Shown in pieces: positions 43,620 through 53,932 of a DNA stretch of 64,000 bases. The DNA comes from Puccinellia tenuiflora (lineage: Eukaryota > Streptophyta > Magnoliopsida > Poales > Poaceae). The DNA lies in assembly GCA_012064385.1 (NCBI GenBank), contig QRDG01002512.1:40214-104213 (forward strand), given 5' to 3'. Positions within the stretch are counted from its first letter, which is position 1; every line of letters begins with the position of its first letter. The notes below the pieces were generated by a model. The model saw nothing but the letters and a program-made list of their open reading frames with translations, was not told where the DNA came from and made no database searches. A program made the translations under genes and the position numbers.

Positions 43620-44114
43620 TCAAGGACGCACGGAAGCGAGCCGATGCGGCTCGGGCCGGCGCGGCCGCTGGTCGCTGCCGCCGCCTCGGTGCTCGCCGCA
43701 GGCCGCCGGGGAAGGGGAGGGGCTGGCCCGCTGCGCCGCCTCGGATGGAAACGGCCACGGCCAGGGGGAGGCTCCGGGGCGCCGGGGTCGGGGACGATGA
43801 CACGGCCGCCATGGCGGCTCCCGACGTCGACCACGGCAGGGAGGGACGGCGGACGCACGGGACGGCTGGCCGGGCCTCACCGCGGCCGGGGACGACGAAA
43901 CCCATGGCGGGTGTGCGCGCGTGGACGAGGGTGGCGACGCCGAAGCAGGGCAGCCACGGTGACCGGCCAGGTTGGCCGTCTTCCTCACTGCACCACCACC
44001 GGCTCTGCCCACGGAAGACCGAGGCGAAGCCTCCACATCCGACGCGCCCGAGGGCAGAGCTCCAGGACACCGGGACGAGCGGCAGGCGACGCACCGAGCT
44101 CCGAGCTCGGCCAT
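43620..44114 (-). CDS. Upstream-ORF-like frame in the E leader (hypothetical)
   Basis: A GC-rich open frame of 164 residues starts at ATG 44114 in a GCCGCCATGG context (MAELGARCVACRSSRC). It is rich in Ala, Arg, Pro and Ser and matches no family I know. The opposite strand is also open over much of the same stretch, as expected from high GC content, so translation is doubtful. It may be a leader ORF of the giant LTR or a captured GC-rich host fragment. Confidence 0.25.
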   Translation of the reverse strand: MAELGARCVACRSSRCPGALPSGASDVEASPRSSVGRAGGGAVRKTANLAGHRGCPASASPPSSTRAHPPWVSSSPAAVRPGQPSRASAVPPCRGRRREPPWRPCHRPRPRRPGASPWPWPFPSEAAQRASPSPSPAACGEHRGGGSDQRPRRPEPHRLASVRP

Positions 44115-46256
44115 GGCGGCCTCGGTCTCGATCTCCCTCCCTAGAACGGGCTGGTGCTTGGAAGCTGGCTGGTAAGGTAGGAGAGGGAGTGAGGAGGGAG
44201 CTAGGGCAGAGGGGAAATGGGCACAGGGTTTAGGAGCTGCCGATTCCCGGTTTTTAAACAAGGTGGTGACCAGGGTTGGGAGCTGAACCATGGTGAAGTG
44301 TTGGTGACCCAACTCAGGGGTTAGGAACGAGAGCCGGATAGGAACGTCGAGCTGGACGCGCAGTGGTGCACAGGGGATTCACTGGTGCCGGGGGATTAGG
44401 GCTTGGCAGATTTTGGTCACGCCTAATCGTGCGTCCGGGATGTCCAAAGCGCGACGCGAGCGACATCATCGCGTTCCCGTTGACTCGGGGCATGAAATGG
44501 AAAACGGGTCGCACCACTGGGTTCGTAACGACGAGACCAACACAACAAAACTAGAATCACTCAAAGGCGACAAACTTTTATGTATAAGATTTTCAGAAAA
44601 CCGGGGTTGCGCCAGGTGTTCGATGAAATGACCAGGGCTTTGCGCATCTCAGAAAAATCCCCAAAATTTACAGTAGGTTAGGATAGGTGTATATAGTATG
44701 TTTGTGGATTTTTAGCTCAGCTGGACATAGGGACGTTGGTCAAATAAATTGGTGTCCAAAAATGCCCTAATGGCATGGGCATGCCAAGTGAACAAGATAA
44801 AAATATATTGACATGATATTCTGTATATGTGGTTATATAAGGGAGTTGGTCAATTGGGCAAAGTGGCAATGCCAAATGATTTTTGTAGCTAGGGGTTGCT
44901 TTGGAAATTGCAATTAGGCATAAAAAGGGCATTACAAAGGAAGTACCTCAAATATTGCTCAAATGATGTTGGGACAATGGGGTGAAATACTTAGGAGGTG
45001 GAATCATGCTCCTCACCAAAATTTCAGAATTTTTGGATGAGTGGAACGTGTCCAGATAATTTTCGAATTGCAAATGGCATAATAGGATATATGGATAAAC
45101 TTGGAATTATCGCATGGGACTATGAAATGTTTTTCCATGGGAGTGAGGTATATGTATGAGGGAACCATATGGTATCTTGGTGGCATTTATTTCAAGCTAA
45201 AACTGTCATGGTGGCTTTGGTAGGATAGACGGGAGGGTTTTGGAATCTCCAAATAGAATCAACGTTCAACCGGCAAACAAGGGCGTGAAACTATGGTGGA
45301 AGTCGACAAGGGTCGGGGATTGATGGGAAATTTCTAAGAGAGTGAAACCAAAGTCGAATCAAAGACCATCTGGTTCAAAGAAAACATTTTGAAAATAGAA
45401 AAAGTTTTTCAGGCGCGAGAAAACATCACTAAAATCATGGACGCATTTTTGGGGATGTTACACACCACATGGTGTGCCGCACCACCCAATGGCCCACATG
45501 GGCAATGCGGCTAGGAAGGGGGGGGGGAACCCACTCCTAGTTGGACTAGGAGTTGGGCCCTCCACCCTTTAGGAAAGGGGCCCAAGGAGGAGTCCTAGTT
45601 GGACTCCAACTTGGGGGGCAAGGCAAGAGGGGGCCGGCCGGCCCCTGCCCTAAACCCTAGCCCGGCCACCTATAAAAAGGGGGGAGGGGAGGGGTGCGGC
45701 ACTCCCAAGGGAGCCACCCCAGCCGCACCACCTCCTCCACCCAAAACCCTAGCTGCGCCACCCATCCCCGAAGGGCTGCCGCTGCCTCTCCTCCATCTAG
45801 AGCTGCCGCACCACCCCTCCCCGAAGGGCTGCTGCGCCACCTCCTCCTCTCCCTCTCCTCTAGCTTGGCTTGGCGAAGCCCTTCTCGTGGAGATCGTCAT
45901 CATCACCGACACTACCGTCGTGCTGCTGAGATCATCAAGGCCACGTCCTCTCACTTGCAGGATCAAGGAGTTGACGTCTTCATCGAGTTGTACGTGTGGA
46001 CACCACGGAGGTGCTGCCCGTTGCTGCACTTCACCGGATTGGATCTCGAGGATAATACATCTCCTCGCGACTAGACGAATCTAGTTGCGGGGATCGACTA
46101 GCCAACCCCTGCACCGACAAAACGCGTTTGTTGATCTTCAAGGGTAAGAGATTGGATCTCATCTTCGTTATCATCATCTAGTAGATCTAGATCCTTGGGG
46201 TTTATTCCGCTTGCCGCATAGGAATTTTTTTTGTTTTCCTTGCTGCGACCCCTTCA

Positions 46257-46782
46257 ATAAGAACCAATAAAGATGATTGCATGGATGCAAAGGTTTGTGC
46301 TCTCTATGACGATACGATCATGATACTCGGTCGAGAGCCCCTCTTGATAGTACGGCTATCTATCCTATAACCCGGTCTCTCAACTAAACATCATGAGACC
46401 GGTAAAATAGAAACCCTATCAAGATCATACCTTTGCCTTGCGCTTTTAATCCACTTGAGCTCGATGAAGACGATCTTCATCTCTTCAAGATGCACCACCT
46501 TTCTTCGATTGCGCTTCGGTGAAGATTCACATGTGGCTCCCCCATACACCAAGATGGGAGAAGCACCTCTTCGGCATATCTTCACTTGGCCTTTATCTTG
46601 ATGACGAACACCTTGGCCTTGGCCTTGATCAACAAATGATCTTCTTCCCTTAACCTTGACTCCAACAAATGGAGAATAAGCAAGCAAATGGACAACTACA
46701 AATATAGCTCAATACAAATATTAGTCCATAGAGATTGTCATTAATTACCAAAACCATGCATGGGGGCAACCATGCACTTTCA
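46257..46782 (-). repeat. 5' LTR of C1, distal part
   Basis: These are the first 526 bp of the C1 LTR on the minus strand (TGAAAGTGCATGGTTGCCCC start at 46782). They join 33092 across D1 with the ATAAG duplication. Confidence 0.9.
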
Positions 46783-46839
46783 ACTGTATCTGGCACACCA
46801 AATTTGCAGCGTAGGATACCGCTTTTTTCCGCACGTTGG
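46783..46839. other. 57-bp spacer between C1 and C3
   Basis: This short segment belongs to neither LTR and may be a remnant of pre-insertion DNA. ACTGT (46783-46787) and GTTGG (46835-46839) would be the outer target duplications of C1 and C3, but neither has its partner in the window. Confidence 0.6.
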
Positions 46840-49238
46840 TGAAAGTGCATGGTTGCCCCCATGTGTGGTTTTGGTAATTAATGACAATCTCTATAGACTA
46901 ATGTTTGTATTGAGCTATATTTGTAGGAGTGTCCATTTGCATTGCTTGGTCTCCATTTGTTGGACTCAAGGCTAGGGGAAGAGAGTATGTGTTGATCAAG
47001 GCTAAGTGCGAGTTGATCAACACTCAAGTCCATGTGAAGATTTGCCGAAGAGGTGCCTCTCCCATATCGGTGTATGGGGGAGCAACTTGAGAATCTTCAC
47101 CAAGCGAAGCACAATCAAGAAAGGTGGTGCGTCATGAGGAGATGAAGATCGCATCATCAACCTCAAGTGGATTAATGCGCAAGGCAAAGGTATGTTCCTA
47201 ATAGGGTTTCTATTTTACCGGTCTCATGTTGTTTAGTTGAGGGACCGGGTTATAGGGTAGATAACCGTACTATCAAGTGGGGCTCTCGACCGAGTATCTT
47301 GATCGTATCATTCATGGAGAGCTCAAACCTTTGCATCCTTGCATCCTTTCTTTCATCTTTATTGGTTCTTATTTAGTTTTTATCCATGTGAGAATTTAGA
47401 GCTTGTGTTCATCTCCATACCAAGCTCTAGTTCATCAAAAACGGATCTCATGAATATCTTCTTGCGTTTTTGTTATTGGAGGTTTTACCGGTGTGTCTTT
47501 TCTAAGAGAGGTCAAACTCTCTACTTGTGGTTTCCTCCTCACATGATGGACCATGATGTTTCTCTGCATGATCTTGTAGATCTTTTCGTTGCGAATCCAA
47601 CGAGACCAAGATCATCGAAAACGGAGTCCGGATGATTAAGTTATGTTTTTTCTCGTACCGGGTGTTCTGCTGTTTTTTCAGTGACCGGAAGTACCGGCCA
47701 CGCGGGCGGTACTACCACTCGGAACTTCCGGTGGTACTTCCGGAGCCCAGTACCGCTTACGAAAGTTGGGTACTGGACTCAAACGGAAGTAGCACCGGAA
47801 GTAGGACCGGAACTACTGGCTTTACCGGAAGTACCGGTGCTCCCAGCGGTACTACTGCCCGGAACTTCCGGTGGTACTCCCGGAGCCCAGTGCCGCTTAC
47901 GAAAGCTGGGTACTGGACTCTACGGAAGTGGCACCGGAAGTTGATCCGGTACTATAGCTAATACCGGAACTACCGGTGGTTCCAACGAAACTACCGTTGC
48001 GGCGGGTTGAAGGAAGTTCGTTTGAAGACCATTGTCTGAAGTTTCAAAGGAAGACCGGAAGTACCGCCCTTTGGGCCAGTACTACCGGCCCTGCGGGTTG
48101 TTTTCTATTGTGTGCCGTTGGGGGAGCTGCTTTGCGTAGGGCGGTAGTACCGCCCTTTGGGCCGGTACTACCGGCCCTACGGGAATCTGAACCCAACGGC
48201 CAGATTTCTCAGGGCACCTATTTAAATGTGCTTTCTTCCCCAATGGTTTAACAACCCTTTTGAACCCTTTGCTCTCTCTCTCCTCCATTGTTGCACATCT
48301 TGAGAGCTTGGTTTCTCTCTATCCCTCCAATGATTCTTGCCCATCTTTAGGGATTCAAGAGAGGAGATCTAGATCTACCATTCCACCAATCCATTCCTCC
48401 TCTAAGTGAGGGGAACCTAGTAGATCTAGATTTTGGAGTTCTTGGTGTTTCTCCTTGTTCTTCCTCTCTTATTCCCCCCAAAGCATTTGTTGCTTGGTTG
48501 GAATTTGAGAGTGAAGGATTTGACCACTTTGTGTGTTCTTGCCTTTTGCATTAGTTGCATCGGGTTGTGCTCTTCACGAAGATTCGTGGGATCGAAGTTG
48601 AGAAGCTTGTTACTCTTGGGTGCATTGTGTTCCCAAGAGCTTTGTGCCTCTTGGGTGCATTGTGTACCCTAGACGGTTGGAGGTGCCGCGAAGACTTCGA
48701 GTTGTGAAGCTTCGGCATGATTTGGGAGCCCCCAATTGAGTTGTGGGTGTGTGCCCCAAGAAAGTTGTAAAGGCTCCGGATTCCGCCTCGAAGGATTCTG
48801 ATAGTGGAAGGTGAACCAAACCCTTGGGTGCGGTTCATCGGAGAATAGGGTGAGGCCTTTGTGGCATCTTGAGTATGCCTCTTGTGGCGAGCTCACACCC
48901 CTCCAACGAGACGTACTCCCTTAACAAGGAGGAACTCGGGAATACATCCTCGTCTCCGTGTGCCTCGGTTATTTCTATACCCGAGCTTTTACTTATGCAA
49001 TTTACATTGTGATAGCCTTTGTGCTTGAAGTTCTATATCTTGCTATCACCTTGTTGCTTGCCTTGCTTAGCATAAGTTGTTGGTGCACATAGGTAAACCT
49101 AGTAATTTAGGTTGTTGGCTTGTTAATTTAAACACATAGTTTTATTCCGCAATTATCAAGCCTTAAATTGAAAAAGTGTTAATCGCCTATTCACCCCCCC
49201 CCCCTCTAGGCGACATCTCGGCTTAGTTTGTTCTTTCA
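46840..49238 (+). repeat. 5' LTR of C3
   Basis: The LTR is 2399 bp, TGAAAGTGCATGG...TTCTTTCA. The GC cassette is at 47676-48190 and a TATA-like TATTTAAA at 48219-48226. Outside the cassette it is clearly the same LTR as C2. Confidence 0.92.
47676..48190 (+). promoter_or_regulatory. GC-rich U3 cassette of C3, CCGG-N5-CCGG type (AAGTA/AACTT/AACTA core)
   Basis: Perfect CCGG-N5-CCGG units lie at 47685, 47825, 47859 and 47964, with several one-mismatch copies, plus GGTACTACCG words. A block of about 140 bp is duplicated (starting at 47720 and 47860). C4 has the same type of cassette; C1 and C2 do not. Confidence 0.75.
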
Positions 49239-49240
49239 AT

Positions 49241-49252
49241 TGGTATCAGAGC
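49241..49252 (+). other. Primer binding site of C3 (initiator tRNA-Met)
   Basis: TGGTATCAGAGC lies two bases after the LTR. Confidence 0.9.
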
Positions 49253-49292
49253 CTGGGCTCTCTTGTTTGGCTTTACCGCCTAGAGAGTAAAT

Positions 49293-51557
49293 ATGTCGTC
49301 TAGGGATTTAGTGCACAATTCCATGTTTATATTCAATGGCACAAATTTTAATGTTTGGAAAACTCATATGCTTAGTCACTTACGGGTCTTGGACCCCAAT
49401 ATTGAGCATATCTTAGATATAGGTTTTTCTCCTCCAAAGGATTACGAAAGTACGACTTTAGAGGATGAGAAAAACTTATATCTAGATGCTCTAGCTTCTA
49501 ATGAGTTTTGCAAATTTGTGAGTGTTGTAGTTTTCGAGTCAATCATGCCTCTCCGGGGCGCTCATGAGCTTTGGACCAAGCTTCAAGATAAATATGGAGT
49601 GTCCAACTCTATTGAGGATGATTGTTCTCCCTCCACCTCCGGCCGTAACGAGTTCTCGTATTCGTCTACTTCACCAAAATGTGGTAAGCCACAAACTAAT
49701 GTGATGGTGAGTAGTGATAGGTTTTGCAATATTGATAGTGAGATCATTTTGATGATCTTTTATCCCTATCTTGTTGTAATGCTCATCTTTGGACCTAAAC
49801 ACACATAGCACTATAAATGTCATACATGCTAGTGTTGATAGTCCTTGTATATCATCCAAAAATTGCATTGATAAATCTAATGATGATGTGCTTGCTTTAT
49901 CTTGTTGCCATGATAAAAATGCTTGTGTTCCCTCTAAATCTTGCATGAATAATAATGTAGAGGAAACCCAATTTGCTATGCAACAAGATGTGAACTTGAG
50001 TAGTTCAAAATTTAGTTATTCCTCTTCATCCACCTCTCATTGCCTTATGGCTAAATCATCTTCTAGCAATGATAATGAAAATGATAATAATGATGAAAAA
50101 GATGATGAGGAAAATAATGATGCTCTCCTTCATGATAAAGGTGTAATGATTCTTAAGGCTCTTTCAAAAAATAATAAAAATGCTTGTGATAACCTCTATG
50201 AAATCATGAGCGCCCTTGTTGAGCGCGGGGAAACTATTGAGGCGTTGGAAGATAGCCTAGAAGAAAAGGGTAAGATTGAAAGAGATGATGCTATGGAGAA
50301 GGCATCTTTAGAGGATGCTCTTGAGGAAGAGCAAGAGACTCGGGCTTCTCTTGAGGAGAAACTAGAAAATATTGAGGAGTCTCACAATGATATAATTGCT
50401 AAAATCATTAAAGAACGTGACCATGCTCATGCTAAATATAAAGTCACGAAAAAGGAAAATGCTAGATTAAATGATGAGCTAGCTAAGTTTTCTTCTTCTA
50501 TTCCTAATGTAAATGATGCTTGTGCTACTAACTCCACTTCTTGTGAATCATCTATTTTGAAGGAGAATGTTGAGCTAAGGCTCAACTTGAGTTGCTAACT
50601 AGCAAGTATAGGAAGTTGGAAGAAAGTCATGAAAAGCTTTCTAGCTCTAATGGTGATCTTCTAGCATCCTATGCTAGTATAAAGTTAGCTCATGAGGCAA
50701 TCACTACCAAGGTAACATCTTGTGAGCCTCATGTGGATAATAGCACAACCTTAACTAAAAATGCTATATTGCCATGTGCTAGTCCTAGTAGTTCATCCAC
50801 TAAAAATGTTGGTACATCATGTGATGAATTACTTTTATTGCCTTGTTGCTCTAACAATGAAGACTCTACTTCCTCTAGTGCTTTTGTTGCCACTAACCAT
50901 GCAGAGGAAATAAAAGATCTCAAGGCCCAAGTCAATTCTTTGAAGAATGACTTGGAAAAGCGTCATGAAGGGAAGAGTGCACTTGACAATATGTTGAGTG
51001 TACAACAATCTCCTAATGAAAAGAGTGGACTTGGATTCAACTCCAACAACAAGAACAAGTCCAAGAATGATAAGAAGAAGGGCCAAGTTCAAGTGAAGAA
51101 TCCGGCCAAGATCACTTGCTTCAAGTGAAAGTTAGAAGGGCACCATGTTCGGGATTGCCCTATGAAGAAGAAGCCTCTTAGTGAGAAGCAACTAGGGAAG
51201 CGGCCTCTTGTTCAATCTCATGGGCCACCACGAGTTGAACAAAGGCCACCTCCTAAGAAGACTCAAGTCAATGCTCCTCAAGTTGAGGAGCCTATTAAGA
51301 AGAAAAAGAAGAGTTGGTGTTGCTACCTTTGCCGTGGCAAAGGTCACTTTGCTTCTTCATGCACTAATGGTACCCTATCCAACCCCATCTTAATTGATGA
51401 TGTTTATTCACTTAGAAATGATAGGGTTGGCAATGTGTTTGCCAGATATGTGGGGACTCAAAGTGGTGTCAAGACAAGCACCATTTGGGTTCCCAAGCCT
51501 ATTGTGACTAACCTCTTAGGACCCAACTTGGTTGGGGACCAACAAGCTCAAACTTGA
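49293..51557 (+). pseudogene. Gag of C3 (broken)
   Basis: This is the same protein as in C2, from ATG 49293. Frameshifts at about 49745-49790 and at about 50578 (a missing G) each move the frame. TGA at 51126-51128 replaces the second Cys of the first CCHC knuckle. The second knuckle (CYLCRGKGHFASSC) and the WVPKPIVTNLLGPNLVGD tail remain open to 51557. The Copia-like N-terminal domain, acidic tract and coiled coil are all recognisable. Confidence 0.87.
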
Positions 51558-53277
51558 TCAATAGGTGTTTGTTGAGGACATTGGTGACTTGGCTACTTTT
51601 GAAGAATTAGGGGATCTTCATGGGTATATTTCACCAAGCCAAGCCAATTGGATTACCACATACCTATCTCATATCCAATGCTCCTCCTTGCGGTAACTTG
51701 TATTTATTTCATATATACATTGAAAGTTGCTTGCTCCCTTGCACGTGTTAGTTTTGTTGCTAGCATGTGCTTGTATATGATATGCTACTTTCCTACTTGT
51801 CTTGCTATTCAAGGTTGTGTATGTTAGTTGTGTATCATGTATGTGTATCTTGTGTGTTGAGCTTTATTGAATCTTGTGTGGATTTCATTTGGCTTGTTTG
51901 AGATATTAATGGACTATCCCATTTTGGGGGAGTGATGTGCTTTGTGCACTTCACAAACCTAAAAATGTGTGTACATGAGGCACACCACCTAGTATTGATA
52001 TTTCAATATTATCTAGTTACTATGTGGTATGTCATATTCATGAGAAATTCAAATTCTACAATGTCCATTAATTTCTCTAGTTGGTTTTATTTGCCTCTTG
52101 CTTAGATAAAATGAATTATCACATTATGGGGGAGTAATAAGCTATGTGCATATTACAATCTCATAAAAATGTGAACATTTGAGGTTTCCCACTTAGATTT
52201 GATATTGTAAATTATCTTATTCCTATGTGGTATGTTGGCTCGAACAAGTTCCAATTTTCATTTTGGTTATCATTTGGCTCTTGTTTGTGTGAGTTTGCTT
52301 GGTGTGGTTTTTCTCTAATGTGCATTTCCATATATTATTTGAGAAACCATTTGTTTCATATTATTCTAACCATGGCTTTGCCGGTTGGTTCAAATAGTTG
52401 AAACTACCAACAAACCTTTTTTTTAAATATGGTGTTTTATCTTTTATCTCTTGCCATATGCTTGTTTGTTGTGAAGTTGGTCTTGAACATCATTCCTATA
52501 TACCACCGAGAAATATCTCTACATACTCCTTGTCCATGACAAGTGATACTCGTAATTGTGGTGGATTTTGTAGATCATCTTCATATTGGCTCTTGCGTTA
52601 AATTGACTTATTTATTGCCTTCCTTGCCTCTTGCACGGATCCTAATTTTCACTTGGTAGTGGTTAGTGTTGTAAATAAAATATGGAGAGTAATGATCCCT
52701 TGTGCGTGCATTTTGTATTCAAATACAAATATCAAAGATAATGCATGAATCTTGGGGGAGCATTCCTTTTTATTTAGAACATTATCCTATCTATCAATAT
52801 TTGATCCTTTCAATTGGCATTTGATTCCTTATCTTATGTTTTGGTACCATCAATTGGTATTTATTGGAATTTAATATCTCCTCCATAGATATTTGTTTCA
52901 ATTGATATTTATTGTGGGAGTTTTGATGCCTTTTTGCTTTATTTTACTTTACTTTATTTCGGTCAAGTATTGTCCTCTTCTTGGTATCCTTTCTCCTAGT
53001 TGGTATCTTACTTTCAATTGGTGTCTTTTCTCTCATGTGTTGTTTGATTTGATTCCTATTGATATCACACTTCATGTGTTGATGTGTTTTGGAATCAATC
53101 ATATGTTGATTTGATTTTTCCTCAATCATGTGTTGATTTGGATTTTGATATAATTTGGACAACCTTTTTGTGTCACACTTTGGTGTGCTCTCTTCTTGGT
53201 TTACTTGGTGTTTTTGTCCAAATTGTATCTCTTTTGGTTCTTGAAAGACTTTACATGTATATTCTCTAATATATATA
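51558..53277 (+). other. Non-coding 3' internal region of C3 (partial)
   Basis: The region is colinear with C2 23561-25920 minus the MITE. TGGGGGAG tracts lie at about 51925, 52128 and 52754, and CAATTGGTATC-like words at about 52852 and 52998. No pol is seen. Confidence 0.7.
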
Positions 53278-53932
53278 CGGAAAAGACTTGCTACCCCCAT
53301 GGGTAGCTACACACCCTAAGTTTGACCAAAACATATATGCAACAGTAAAATGAGATTACTCAATTAGATAAGGGAGATGTCACTAGTAGAGTTGATAGAA
53401 ATATTAAAAAGTATTTTGAAATTTTTTCGAATTTTTTTCCATCCGCCGTGATTTTTTAGAGTAAACTTTGACCCAAAAGTCAACAAAAAAGTCAACTATG
53501 AAAAAAGCTAAAAATGACGACCAAAAAATATATTTTTGAAAATTCCGAAACCAGTTTTGTACACCAAATATCCGTGTTTTACTAGGAAAACAAGCTAAAA
53601 CTGATACATACTTGATTTGATTTGCTTCGACTCCTCAGGAGAGGATCACCATGACCACCTAGGCAACAAGGTGAGCTCCCCGAAATTGATAGGAACCGTC
53701 TATGTTTATCGAGCCAATGGCTCCAGTTGTCGGGTACTCCACGATTAGTATAGGGAGTACTCACTCAAAAACTCTTGCAAAACTCATGTAGTACCTCTAT
53801 CAAAAGGGTCTTTCCTAAACATGTGCCCGAAAACGTGTCGCCAAAAAAACAATTATTTTAGCGCGTGAGAGGCGAGAAACAACACTCTAGCAGACGTCCA
53901 ATAATAAAGCGCGCCCAAAAAAATGACCAACT
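53278..53932. other. Unclassified segment between C3 and C4
   Basis: No LTR, primer site or coding family is seen. A hairpin GCTACCC/GGGTAGC (53290-53296 with 53301-53307) lies near its left edge. The segment is AT-rich with several A and T runs. It may be the target DNA of C4, or an unrecognised element that replaced the 3' end of C3. Confidence 0.45.

Larger units (their letters stand above)
40721..45462 (-). mobile_element. Element E: giant solo LTR (4742 bp)
   Basis: The insert has TG...CA ends (TGTGGCACCCCC at the left, GGGATGTTACA at the right) and a perfect duplication CACCA (40716-40720 and 45463-45467); the empty site is in the 5' LTR of D1. I see no primer site next to either edge, no second LTR and no gag or pol, so a solo LTR is the simplest reading. 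The size recalls the 4-5 kb LTRs of LARD elements such as Sukkula, but I cannot confirm the family. Orientation is probably minus: a TTTAAAAA box (plus 44251-44258), a pyrimidine-rich leader and an ATG in a GCCGCCATGG context follow each other on that strand. Confidence 0.75.
33093..46256 (+). mobile_element. Element D1: non-autonomous Angela/BARE-like Copia element
   Basis: The parts are 5' LTR 33093-34943, primer site, a gag-only internal region of 4712 bp, and a 3' LTR 39656-46256 interrupted by solo LTR E. The target duplication is ATAAG (33088-33092 and 46257-46261). The start TGTTGGGAATATGCCCTAGAG, the GTGGTATCAGAG primer context and the GCAAGTGGGAGAC tract are those of the Angela/BARE/WIS group. 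No protease, integrase or RT is recognisable. D2 has the same internal organisation and nearly the same internal length, so this is an established non-autonomous lineage rather than one decayed copy. Confidence 0.9.
39656..46256 (+). repeat. 3' LTR of D1, split by solo LTR E
   Basis: Without E (40721-45462) and one CACCA copy, the LTR is 1854 bp and almost identical to the 5' LTR. The heat-shock array is at 40634-40668 and the TATA box at 45671-45678. It ends CCCCTTCA followed by the ATAAG duplication. Confidence 0.93.
15366..46782 (-). mobile_element. Element C1: gag-only Copia-like LTR element, minus strand, multiply interrupted
   Basis: Reading leftwards from 46782, the parts are 5' LTR (46782-46257 and 33092-31253), primer site (31250-31239), gag (31198-29959 joined to 17377-16474) and a 3' non-coding region down to 15366. 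It is split by D1 (33093-46256, TSD ATAAG), C2 (17383-29953, TSD GTTAG) and Cassandra (15529-16258, TSD AGCAC). Each split site rejoins cleanly when the insert and one TSD copy are removed. The 3' part, about 4 kb plus the 3' LTR by comparison with C2, is missing; the sequence stops at element B's LTR. Confidence 0.88.
46840..53277 (+). mobile_element. Element C3: gag-only Copia-like element, plus strand, 3'-truncated
   Basis: The visible parts are 5' LTR 46840-49238, primer site 49241-49252, broken gag 49293-51557 and non-coding DNA to about 53277, where similarity to C2 stops (C2 equivalent about 25920). The remaining internal region and the 3' LTR are missing. It carries the empty site of the hAT-type MITE and an uninterrupted version of the solo LTR F site, so it is a useful reference for C2. 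Confidence 0.87.

Noticed and set aside
40721..45462. E as a DNA transposon with inverted ends (TGTGGCACCCCC and TGTAACATCCCC)
   Set aside because: The ends match only loosely, the TSD is 5 bp and ends are TG...CA, which fits an LTR better; not fully excluded.
47676..48190. Heat-shock elements in the C3 cassette
   Set aside because: GAA and TTC are spaced by one base rather than two in the CGGAACTTCCGG words, so they do not fit the consensus.
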